NCBI RefSeq assembly: GCF_000001735.4
Contig: NC_003076.8
Coordinates: 24,307,835 to 24,371,834 of the forward strand
Direction of reading: 5' to 3'
Source of the DNA: Arabidopsis thaliana
Taxonomy: Eukaryota > Streptophyta > Magnoliopsida > Brassicales > Brassicaceae
Length of the DNA: 64,000 bases
A program made the position numbers and the translations under genes. Positions 32,301 to 42,060 of the stretch are shown in pieces; the first letter of the stretch is position 1, and every line of letters starts with the position of its first letter. The notes under the pieces were generated by a model. The model had not been told where the DNA came from and searched no databases. It worked only from the letters and a program-made list of their open reading frames with translations.

Positions 32301-34522
32301 ATGTTTCGTGATAGTTTTTTGTTTGCCCGTACCATCGGTTGCTTTGGATGCTTTGGCAGTTCTGGTAGTAGAAACCAACAATCGCCTAAGCCCTACGATG
32401 ATGATACACATTCCTGTGATAGTGATGTAACTAGCACTGCAAGAGGAGAAGAAGAAGAAGATGAAGAAGAAGTAGAGCAGAAGAGCCGCTCTAAACGATC
32501 TGAGGAAATTTTGAAATATAGATTAGATAATGGATTAATCTGCAGACACATTCCAGTGAGAGAAACTAATGAACTTATACGTGGAGAGGTAAGTGACTTC
32601 TGGTGCCTGTCTCTCAGATTATTGCTTCTTTGAATATCCCATGGCGTGTCTATACCAATTTTGTTGTTTTTTGATATTTAGGATGAAAATGGTGACAAGA
32701 CAATCAATGAGTATGTTCGCGTGTGTAAAATTGGATCCGGTAGCTATGGTAAAGTGGTAAGTGGGAATCTTATTTACTCAATACTATCCAATCCTTTAAG
32801 TGTATCCTCCATAAGTATTCCGGGTTTTGGATTCCATAACATTATGTTTATCATTCACAACAGGTTTTATATCGAAGCACTTTAGACGGCCAGTATTATG
32901 CTATCAAGGTAAGCTCTTCTTTCTTTCCCTCATTACCTCGTGAAACCTTTTTCTTTTTTGTTTAGCTGATATTACGATGATCTGATCCTTAATTATGGTG
33001 CAAATTATGCAAGTTACTTTGACATATTATGATTTAATACTTGGATTTCCAGGCATTTCACAAGTCGCATTTATTAAGGCTAAGGGTGGCACCGTCAGAG
33101 ACTGCTATGAGTGATGTTCTTCGTGAGGTATCCTTAGTTTTTTTGCATTGCTGAACAGCATTTCTATTGGTTTCATTTTAGAGAAGTTATGTTTATGCTC
33201 ATTTATCCTATAACTTACAGGTTATGATTATGAAAATTTTGGAGCATCCTAACATCGTTAACCTCATTGAGGTGATAGATGACCCTGAAACTGATCATTT
33301 TTACATGGGTACTTAATCTCCTTTCTCTTTTCTACTGTTTTGATATATACTCTCTGTGGAAAGAGCCTTTAATCTTATAATGCCTGTCTTTCTGGCTTCT
33401 CCTAGTTCTTGAATACGTTGATGGAAAATGGGTGTATGACGGTTCTGGACCGCCGGGTGCTCTCGGAGAGAAAACTGCTAGAAAGTATTTGCGGGATATT
33501 GTTACTGGACTGATGTATCTTCATGCTCATGTATGATCTTCATTGTTTAGCGTGCTTCTCTCACTTCATGGTTCATCACCTAATGCTGTCTTCAAACTGT
33601 TTCTATGGGGAAAAAAACAGGATGTTATTCACGGGGACATTAAACCCGACAATTTGCTGGTTACTAGTAGCGGTACAGTGAAGATAGGAGATTTCAGTGT
33701 CAGCCAAGTTTTCAAGGTAATAAATGATCTCTTAATTTTTGGTCTTCATTAATTCTTGATATGCATCGTGTGATTTGAGTGTTAGCATCGATCTGTTGTT
33801 GCTACAGGATGATGACGATCAGCTGCGCCGATCTCCCGGGACTCCTGTCTTCACTGCTCCAGAATGTTGTTTAGGTCAGTTTCCTTTCTAATTTCTCTAA
33901 GCTTGGTCCTGAGTCTAAGTGAATGGAGAATCAACGAGTATCATTTTTCTTGGATGAAAATCAGTATCAGGTATAACGTATAGTGGCAGAGCTGCGGATA
34001 CATGGGCAGTGGGAGTTACATTGTATTGTATGATATTGGGACAATACCCGTTTCTTGCGGATACTCTTCAGGACACCTACGACAAGGTTGGTTTTACATA
34101 TGATCAATGCTTTCCTTGGATCTTAAGAACTCTTTTTGAAAATCTTTTAGCCTCCAATGGTTCATAATCTGTTTTCTCTTACAGATTGTTAACAACCCTC
34201 TGATAATCCCGGATGGATTGAATCCTCTTCTCAGAGATTTGATCGAAGGTCTCCTTTGCAAAGGTGTGATTTATTTCGTTCCTTTTGGTGTAGTTAAACT
34301 GTACGAAGCATAGAATTGAGTCTTTACGTGTGTATGTACATCAATGGCGGTTTTGCAGATCCGAGCCAGAGAATGACACTGAAGAATGTGTCGGAGCATC
34401 CATGGGTCATTGGAGAAGACGGGCATGTCCCGGAGTATTTTTGTTGGTGCAAACGCAATGCTGCCTCAAAGATTGAAGAAGGAGAAGCTAATGGGATCTC
34501 TGAAACCTCAGATCCTAACTAA
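32301..34522 (+). CDS. GRIK2: SnRK1-activating kinase GRIK2 (SnAK1), 407 aa
   Basis: This Ser/Thr kinase phosphorylates the T-loop of SnRK1 catalytic subunits and was named for interacting with geminivirus Rep. Exons: 32301-32588, 32682-32756, 32864-32908, 33053-33127, 33221-33308, 33406-33530, 33621-33716, 33808-33874, 33965-34086, 34185-34263, 34359-34522 (1224 nt). The N-terminus has a Cys-containing motif (TIGCFGCFGSSG) and a Glu-rich acidic run. The kinase domain begins near residue 108 (IGSGSYGKV). The ATP-binding Lys is in YAIKAFHK (Lys136) and the catalytic loop is HGDIKPDN (Asp238). The metal-binding motif reads DFS (256-258) instead of DFG, followed by SPGTPVFTAPE. A region between lobes (SHLLRLRVAPSETAMSDV) is typical of the CaMKK-like SnRK1-kinase group. 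GRIK1 is the close paralogue elsewhere. Confidence 0.97.
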
Positions 34523-35370
34523 AAAAACTTTGATGCTTTTGATCGTTTTAAGAAATGTACAAGCTTTGAAGAATAGATGCATCTACTTAACCGTACAAGT
34601 TTGACCTCGCTTGGGGTCATTGTTTTTCTTTTTATTTAATTCTAGATCATTTTCATGTTATTGTCCATTGTTTATAAATTTCAGAAACAAAATGATTTTG
34701 ATTCTGACTTTGATATTTTATTTTTTACAAAGGGCTCGATATCTCTTTCAAGTTTCAACCCAATGAGCTCTCCCACATGGTTGACTAGTAAATTACTTAG
34801 ACTAAGATATTGTTTTACTGTTGTTCCAAAAAAAAAAAAAAAAAAAAGATATTGTTTCACTAAATTGTAATTAACTTTAAAGTTATCGTTATATTTAGAC
34901 ATGCCATTACACATTTACACTAAGAGAAATAGAGCAGTAGAGAATTATATCTAATATTTGTTTCTATACAAACTACATGAAATGAATGATAATTATAATT
35001 TTGTTTTGATTTTTTCCCTTTTGGTTATTATTAATTATAAAATGTGAATATTTTTTACCATTATATAATTTTATTTTTATGCAATAATTTAAAAGCTAAG
35101 ATATGTAACTGTGAATATTTCATAATTACTCAAAATTTTATTATTTATCACTCAAATGATAAAAAATGTGAATATCTATTATTAATTACTAAGATATGCA
35201 ACTTTAAAAGCTAAGACAATTTCATAATTACTCAAATTTCTAACCATAAAAGCTAAAACCACAACATGAGAAAAAAACACACTATAAAGCAACCATTATT
35301 AGTTCTCAGTTTATTCAACCAAAAAGTATTTCATATTAAACTTATATAATAGAAAAATCATCAAAAAGTG
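34523..35370. other. Intergenic region between GRIK2 and the defensin-like gene
   Basis: GRIK2 3' flank, a poly(A) run at about 34830-34848, then AT-rich DNA. The final about 80 bases before 35371 are duplicated upstream of the relic at 35943 (shared tTAGTTTATTCA and cATCgAAAA phrases). Confidence 0.5.
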
Positions 35371-35610
35371 ATGTCGTCGAAAATTAAATTTGTAGCTCTT
35401 CTCATCGTAGTAATTTCTCTCCTTCTTAACAATGCGCAATCCACTCGAGAGATCCTCTCCGCGGAAATTTGTGGATGGAATGACCCTGCTGTACATTGTA
35501 AGACAAAAGAAGATTGTTTTGAGAAATGTGGAGGCAGACCTGCTAAGAAAGTTTTTTGTGTGCGTCCAGGAGACCATAGCTATGATCGTCTGTGTTGTTG
35601 TCGCGCTTAA
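35371..35610 (+). CDS. Defensin-like (DEFL) Cys-rich secreted peptide, 79 aa
   Basis: A signal peptide occupies about residues 1-24 (SSKIKFVALLIVVISLLLNN). The mature part has eight cysteines: ICG, VHC, DCFEKC, FC and a closing CCC cluster (LCCCRA). This fits the plant defensin-like family, usually secreted antimicrobial or signalling peptides. It has no intron; many family members have one after the signal peptide. The start is the ATG at 35371. A decayed tandem copy follows at 35943. Which pathogen or cell type it serves cannot be read from sequence. Locus recalled as At5g60553. Confidence 0.85.
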   Translation: MSSKIKFVALLIVVISLLLNNAQSTREILSAEICGWNDPAVHCKTKEDCFEKCGGRPAKKVFCVRPGDHSYDRLCCCRA

Positions 35611-35942
35611 CATGTAATTTAACTGAGATCTTGTTTTACTAAATTTCAGTATATTTTATCCAACCGTTACTGAAGCTTTTGCTTCTGTTCAATATATAAT
35701 GACTGAAGCTAACTTTGGTTGGACAATAAATTATTAAGTTATTAAAATATAATACGTTTTTTCTACACATTTTCTCTCAATTTCTTTCTGAATATGTTTT
35801 ACTATATTTGTGTGTTTTTGTGTATGTGTGTGTGTGTGTGTGTGATAATAACATGTAGTAAGAACCATCAGCTCTTAGTTTATTCATGCATTGGATCAAA
35901 GATAGTTCATATCAACTTGTAAAGTAAAAAGTTCATCGAAAA
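35611..35942. other. Spacer between the defensin-like gene and its relic
   Basis: AT-rich DNA with a (GT)n microsatellite at about 35825-35844. The right end resembles the promoter of the intact gene. Confidence 0.6.
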
Positions 35943-36189
35943 ATGGTGTCCTCGAAGATTCAATTTGTTGCTCTTCTCATTATTCTTTCTCTCCTTATTA
36001 ACATGTGCAATCGATTCGTGAGATCTCTTTCATCTTTATTTTCATTTAACAAAAAAATAGTACTAGTGTCTATAATTCATAACAAAACACGATTCTGATT
36101 TCAAAGGACCATGTCAAACAAAACAAGATTGTTTTCCAATCCCTTATGGAGATGCTTGTGTGTGTGTGTTGTGTCCCAATGTAATTTGA
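35943..36189 (+). pseudogene. Decayed tandem copy of the defensin-like gene
   Basis: The signal-peptide part is well preserved (MVSSKIQFVALLIILSLLIN, matching MSSKIKFVALLIVVISLLLN). A one-base deletion after AACA then shifts the frame, and the frame closes in about 15 codons. Further on, a Cys-rich remnant remains (GPCQTKQDCFPIPYGDACVC) with fewer cysteines than the intact gene and the region between them lost. I tested an intron from GTGAGA to TTCAAAG; the reading phase does not fit. This is a relic rather than a two-exon gene. Confidence 0.75.
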
Positions 36190-36256
36190 TTGAGATACGT
36201 TTTTTCTTTCTTTCTTTTCTTATGCTAAAGTGATTAAAATACTGTTTATATTAAAA

Positions 36257-37709
36257 TTAGATAAGGCCCGCCTAAATAGGCGGGTGTAAGATGTAAATGT
36301 AATTTTTATCGATAATATTTAAATTTTGAATAGTAAAATAATAATCGATACATTGTTCTTGATAAATAATTTTGAATAGTAAAATAGTAGTCTTATGAAT
36401 TTTATTTTGTTATACCCATTCAATCTTATTGATGATATTTGAAGTCTAAATAGTAACCTACACACTTTTTCTTTATTATAATTTAGTATTTAGAAGAAAA
36501 AAATAATTTTTTATCTTATACATTCAATTTTCTAATACAATTTAACTATCTATTTCATAAAAAACTCGATTTTAATTTTACACACTTCATCTTACTTGAT
36601 AATGATTTCATGTCAAAATAATATATATATATGAGATCAAATCTATATCTTAGTTAATATTAAAAATTATTAACAATTAACAAAACATAATTCATAATAA
36701 TAAAACATTTGTTAATACCATATATATTAAAAATTTGACCAATAACATATATAATTTTTTTTGATGATATTTGAAGTCTAAATAGTAACCTACACACTTT
36801 TTCTTTATTATAATTTAGTATTTAGAAGAAAAAAATAATTTTTTATCTTATACATTCAATTTTCTAATACAATTTAACTATCTATTTCATAAAAAACTCG
36901 ATTTTAATTCTACACACTTCATCTTACTTGATAATGATTTCATGTCAAAATAATATATATATATATATGAGATCAAATCTATATCTTAGTTAATATTAAA
37001 AATTATTAACAATTAACAAAACATAATTCATAATAATAAAACATTTGTTAATACCATATATATTAAAAATTTGACCAATAACATATATAATTTTTTTTGA
37101 TGATATTTGAAGTCTAAATAGTAACCTACACACTTTTTCTTTATTATAATTTAGTATTTAGAAGAAAAAAATAATTTTTTATCTTATACATTCAATTTTC
37201 TAATACAATTAACTATCTATTTCATAAAAAACTCGATTTTAATTCTACACACTTCATCTTACTTGATAATGATTTCATGTCAAAATAATATATATATATA
37301 TATATGAGATCAAATCTATATCTTAGTTAATATTAAAAATTATTAACAATTAACAAAACATAATTCATAATAATAAAACATTTGTTAATACCATATATAT
37401 TAAAAATTTGACCAATAACATATATAATTTTTTTTTTTGTTAATTTTCCTTTTGGTTAAGAAAAATAAAATGTAATATTTTTTAGATATAGACATATGAA
37501 TTAGTATATGTTAATAATGATTTATTTTTTAGTTTTCTATTTCTTTAAGAAGAAAAAAGTTAATTGATTTCTTTTTAAGTATTTCTATTTCTTTAAGAAG
37601 AAAAAAGTTAATTATTTTCTTACACATGTCAACATCTGATTGATAGATTTGACACATGACATAATCCTATGAGTTAGTAACTTTGAAAACCATACTTTAT
37701 ATAATAAGA
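36257..37709 (-). mobile_element. Short non-autonomous Helitron
   Basis: Read on the minus strand, the element starts with TCTTATTATATAAAGTATGG at 37709 and ends in CTAA at 36260-36257. A palindromic hairpin (CCCGCCTA/TAGGCGGG, 36267-36284) lies six bases inside that end. The flanks are A at 36256 and T at 37710, as expected for insertion between A and T without target duplication. There is no coding capacity. Three long internal tandem repeats make up most of it. Confidence 0.82.
36431..37437. repeat. Three near-identical 332-339 bp tandem repeats inside the Helitron
   Basis: Copies begin with GATGATATTTGAAGTCTAAA at 36431, 36763 and 37099. They differ by very few bases, mainly a (TA)n tract that grows by a few units from copy 1 to copy 3, one T deletion in the third and one T/C change. 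Confidence 0.9.
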
Positions 37710-38114
37710 TTAATTATTAATATATAATATTTCTTATATTTTCGTCAATTAGATGTCCAAGAGAAATTCTATAGAATGGAAATTTATAGTAGTATGGGCG
37801 AAATCATAAAAACATATATAAAAGAGATGATAATTTATAGTAGTAAGACAAATTAGTGTTCTTGTCAAACAACAAAAGAGATGAATATTCTTTTATGTTC
37901 TTTATATTAGTTACGAATTCCCAAAAAATATTAACCATCAAAATTTGGGCTTAGTTTCGGCATTCAAAGTCCAAACTAAGCCCAAAACGAAATTATTTTA
38001 CAAAATTACTCAAAAAGAAAATAGAAAAAAAAAACACTTGTTTCATTATAAATACTTTACATAAAACGAGTGTGGGCGATCAAAGTCCGAGAACCCTAAT
38101 TTATATTTGAAACA
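37710..38114 (+). promoter_or_regulatory. Promoter region of the F-box gene with a site II inverted repeat
   Basis: A perfect 14-bp inverted repeat, TTTGGGCTTAGTTT (37944-37957) and AAACTAAGCCCAAA (37973-37986), places TGGGCT site II words in both orientations. It lies about 130-170 bases upstream of the ATG. Its function is inferred. Confidence 0.5.
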
Positions 38115-39338
38115 ATGACGATGATGAGCGATCTTTCGGAGGATTTGGTAGAGGAGATATTGTGTAGGGTTTCGATAACTTCTCTAGGAGCAGTGAGATC
38201 CACGTGCAAAGGATGGTATGTTTTATCCAAAACTAGGGTTCTATGTAAAGCAGAAACAAAGCATCAGTTTCTAGGGTTCATGAAGAAGAATTATAAGCTT
38301 TGCTCAATGAGGTTTGATCTCCATGGAAACTTCAACGAAGAAGGAGGTGAAGAATTCATGAATCCATCAATAAAGAAGTCAGGTAATTTACTTGATCAAC
38401 TTGATATATGTAAAGTTTTTCAATGCGACGGGTTATTGTTATGCGTGACCAAAGAGGAAAACACTAGGCTCGTGGTATGGAACCCTTATTCGGGTCAAAT
38501 CAGGTGGATCAAATGCAATAACTCTTACCACAGATACGAAGGTTATGCTATCGGATACAACAATAACCGTAAACACAAAATCTTGAGGTTTTCGGATATG
38601 TCATTTTCTACTTACAAAATCTACGATTTTATCTCTAATTCATGGAGGGTTCTTGATATTGCTCCCAACTGGCATATAAACCCTGATCAACGTGGCGCGT
38701 CTTTGAAAGGGAACACTTACTTTTTTGCTAGGGAAAAAAGAGAGGATGAAGAGGATGAAGATATTCTTTGGCAGCCGGTAGAGTATTTACTCTGTTTTGA
38801 TTTTACAACGGAGAACTTTGGTCAGCTTCATCCTTTACCGTTTGAGCAATATATTGACGACGCTGGAGCTCTCTCTTCTTTTGGAGAGGAGAAACTCGCG
38901 GCGTTATTTCAGAGCTTCGCTAGTTCAGTTGTGGAGATTTGGGTTACAAGTATGATTGAGGCCAATGCAGTGTCGTGGATCCCTTTCTTAAAAGTTGATA
39001 TGAAACCACACTGTAGTTTTCGTTTTCGTTTGCCCTTTGACGGTGGCAGTTTCTTCATTGACGAGGAGAAGAAAGTCGCCGTGGTTATTCATGTTGATGT
39101 TGTCGCCGAATCTGAAATGAACCGCTACGAGGACGTAGCTTACATCATTGGAGAGAATGGGTACGTTAAAAAAGTGTGTCTTGTAGAAGCTGTGAATCAA
39201 GGAGGATCTCTCAACTTGAGCAAACGTTCGTGTTGTAATTACCCGCATGTGTGTTGTAGCTCTTATGTTCCAAGTTTAGCACAGATCAACCAAAGTGTAG
39301 AATTCGAAAATGAAAGAGAAGAAGAGGAAGCGAACTAA
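38115..39338 (+). CDS. F-box protein with F-box-associated (FBA) domain, 407 aa
   Basis: This intronless gene encodes a putative substrate receptor of an SCF ubiquitin ligase. The F-box lies at about residues 5-45 (LSEDLVEEILCRVSITSLGA, then RSTCKGWYVLSK). The FBA type region follows, with the typical CDGLLLCV, RLVVWNPYSGQIRW, YAIGY, YDFISNSWRVLD and LLCFDFTTENFG blocks. An acidic run (REDEEDEDILW) and a Glu-rich C-terminus are specific to this member. Substrate unknown. This is a large, fast-evolving Arabidopsis family, so a clear orthologue need not exist. Locus recalled as At5g60560. Confidence 0.93.
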   Translation: MTMMSDLSEDLVEEILCRVSITSLGAVRSTCKGWYVLSKTRVLCKAETKHQFLGFMKKNYKLCSMRFDLHGNFNEEGGEEFMNPSIKKSGNLLDQLDICKVFQCDGLLLCVTKEENTRLVVWNPYSGQIRWIKCNNSYHRYEGYAIGYNNNRKHKILRFSDMSFSTYKIYDFISNSWRVLDIAPNWHINPDQRGASLKGNTYFFAREKREDEEDEDILWQPVEYLLCFDFTTENFGQLHPLPFEQYIDDAGALSSFGEEKLAALFQSFASSVVEIWVTSMIEANAVSWIPFLKVDMKPHCSFRFRLPFDGGSFFIDEEKKVAVVIHVDVVAESEMNRYEDVAYIIGENGYVKKVCLVEAVNQGGSLNLSKRSCCNYPHVCCSSYVPSLAQINQSVEFENEREEEEAN

Positions 39339-40878
39339 CAAGCACAAAGAAGAAGACTTATAACTATTAGCTAAATTATATTATAATAGCCTATTTTCTT
39401 CATGTGCTCTTCATCGTGGAGGCTCTTTACTTTTATAAGATATATATAATAAAGATCGATCATCTCTTTGATTTCAAAAGATGTTGAAAGGCATTTCATT
39501 TCTAGCGAGGTGAAAATGTTCTATCAAACACTTTTCTTCTCCAAGATCGTGTATTGTTCTCGCCAACACTAACTAATGACTTGGAAATCAAGGTAAACGA
39601 GATAGTGACTCTTGCAATTACCTTGAGAAGACCCCCTGAAGAACCTTTAACAGCCCCGTAAGTGCTCGTTTTCTCTAACCAGAAGCGTGAGTCTTGTTAT
39701 TCAGCAGCAACTGGAATCAAAGGAACGTACAAGTTTGAGCTACCGAATCTCTTTGGCTCTTTTTTTTTTTTTTTTTTTTCTTTCTGTTATTGTTGATCAA
39801 AACAAGTTCCACAATTCTTCGCAAATTAGACAATCTATGTTTTGGGGAAAAATGTAAATATCTAAAAGTTTAGGATTAGAATGAAAGACACTATTAATTT
39901 TATTTTTAAAAAAGTTTTATGGAAGAGACATTAATACAAAAGCTTCTTGTCTCTTGTTTGGCTTCTTCACTTGTTTATATTACCCAACCCTACCTTTCTT
40001 CTTCTTCTTCTTCTCTTTTTACCATTTTTTCAGTTTCTGGCTGTTCCCAGTCCACTCTCTCTCTTCTCTCTTTCTTTCTCTACCTTTTGACTCCATGCCG
40101 GTCTCCGGTGAAATTTTCAACGGGTAATAATTTCCGGGGATTGACCCGAGACAACAAGATCTAAATCTATCTACCCATTGGAGTTTTCTTAGGTAAGCTT
40201 GGAGATTATTAGTCTTCGTTTTTTATTGCATGGTTTATTCATTCGCTTATGTTTGTATGATCCTGCTTTTTGGATCTGTGCGCATTTTCCAATTTCAGAA
40301 TTTTTGATAAGGATCTTTGGGGTTTATGGTATCAGATTCGGATCTACTTTCTCTTGTTCATAATCATATGGTAGATTTGACTTTGGCTTCGGATTTGAGG
40401 ATCGATCTCATGTTTAATCTGAAATGATTTCTATTTCGATCGGAGAAGAAGAAAGAAAGGAACGATTTTTTGTGACATTTATTTCTGTTTTTTGATTGGT
40501 TAAAAGTTTTCCAGATTCTGACATCGATTTTAGTATTTATTACAGATTCTTAATTTGGGTTTTGCATCGGAGCTACAAGATTATCATTCATCTTTGGAAA
40601 CTCATTGGTTTGGGTAAATGAAAGATTTGATGATCATGTTCTTCTTATATTGTTTTGATTGATTGAAGATTCGATGGATAAGATAATAAAGAGATGGAGA
40701 TTGTTTTGGAGCAACGGTCGAAATCAGTGTCCAGATACTGGGACAAGAGTTGCCCAATTAAGAAAGACTTGTCTTTGATACTTACAGAAGAAGAAGAAGA
40801 AGAGTCTTGACAAAATTTGTTGTTTGTATTGAAATAGTTGTTTTTGTGTTGTGGTTGGATTCTTTGTATTATACATTA
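39339..40878. other. Intergenic region and spliced leader of the kelch F-box gene
   Basis: A coding-like relic lies at about 39506-39760. The leader of the next gene appears to start near 39900-40000 and to contain an intron at about 40193-40668 (AG|GTAAGC...TTGAAG). The second leader exon runs to 40878. The upstream open frame joining the CDS begins with TTG, so it is not taken as coding. Confidence 0.55.
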
Positions 40879-42060
40879 ATGGCTGCGGAAGAGCATTCGA
40901 ATAAGAGAAGAGAAGTCTCTGCTTCTGCTTCTGCTTCTGCTTCTGCTTCTGTAGTTGTGAATTTGAGGGTAGGAGAGGAGGATAACGATGGTCATCGCCT
41001 CAGGTTGGGATCTAGTGACTCAGTTCTCCCTGGTCTTATCGATGACGTTGCTCTTAACTGTCTTGCTTGGGTTCCAAGGTCAGATTATCCTTCCTTGTCA
41101 TGTGTAAACAAGAAGTACAATAAGTTGATCAACAGTGGTCATTTGTTTGCTTTGAGAAAGGAATTGGGGATAGTGGAGTATCTTGTTTTCATGGTTTGTG
41201 ATCCGAGAGGTTGGTTGATGTTTTCTCCTATGAAAAAGAAATGGATGGTGTTACCTAAAATGCCCTGTGACGAGTGCTTCAACCACGCGGATAAAGAGTC
41301 TTTGGCTGTAGATGACGAGCTTTTGGTCTTCGGGAGAGAGTTGTTTCAGTTTGCGATTTGGAAATACAGTTTGAGGTCTCGGTGTTGGGTCAAATGCGAA
41401 GGAATGCATCGTCCTCGCTGCTTGTTTGCATCGGGAAGCCTCGGTGGGATTGCTATAGTTGCGGGAGGAACTGATATGAATGGGAATATACTAGCATCAG
41501 CTGAGCTTTATGATTCTTCGTCAGGGAGATGGGAGATGCTTCCCAATATGCATTCACCTCGAAGACTATGCTCGGGTTTTTTCATGGATGGTAAGTTTTA
41601 TGTGATTGGAGGCATGTCGAGCCCTAATGTATCAGTCACTTTTGGAGAGGAGTTTGATCTTGAGACAAGGAAATGGAGGAAGATAGAAGGAATGTATCCG
41701 AATGTGAACCGAGCAGCACAGGCTCCACCACTTGTTGTAGTGGTTAACAACGAGCTATTCACGCTTGAGTACTCAACCAATATGGTTAAGAAGTATGATA
41801 AGGTGAAGAACAAATGGGAAGTGATGGGAAGGTTACCGCCGATGGTGGACTCGTCAAACGGTTGGGGACTGGCGTTTAAACCGTGCGGGGATCAATTGTT
41901 GGTGTTTTGTGGGCAACGAGGTCCTCATGGCGAGGGCATTGTGGTGAATTCTTGGTGTCCGAAATCGGGAGCTAAAGATGGAAACTTGGATTGGAAAGTG
42001 CTTGGAGTTAAAGAGAATGTTGGTGTGTTTGTGTATAACTGCGCAGTGATGGGTTGCTAA
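40879..42060 (+). CDS. F-box/kelch-repeat protein, 393 aa
   Basis: The coding region is intronless and encodes a putative SCF ubiquitin-ligase receptor whose kelch propeller would bind the substrate. A (Ala-Ser)n run at about residues 14-24 comes from a GCTTCT hexamer repeat. The F-box lies at about 48-90 ([20 protein letters not shown]). Kelch motifs follow: [20 protein letters not shown] with [14 protein letters not shown], then [13 protein letters not shown] with [15 protein letters not shown], and further degenerate blades ([26 protein letters not shown]). The first ATG in frame is at 40879 (MAAEEHSN). Substrate unknown. Locus recalled as At5g60570. Confidence 0.94.

Noticed and set aside
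36003-36110. An intron that would rescue the second defensin-like gene
   Set aside because: The candidate GTGAG donor and TTCAAAG acceptor give the wrong phase for the Cys-rich end, and the closest alignment to the intact gene requires a one-base deletion.
36431-37437. CRISPR-like or satellite array
   Set aside because: Three units of 332-339 bp without spacers, inside clear Helitron ends; not a CRISPR array and too few copies for a satellite.
40807-40878. 24-codon hydrophobic extension of the kelch F-box protein
   Set aside because: It starts with TTG and lies in the spliced leader; the first ATG is at 40879.
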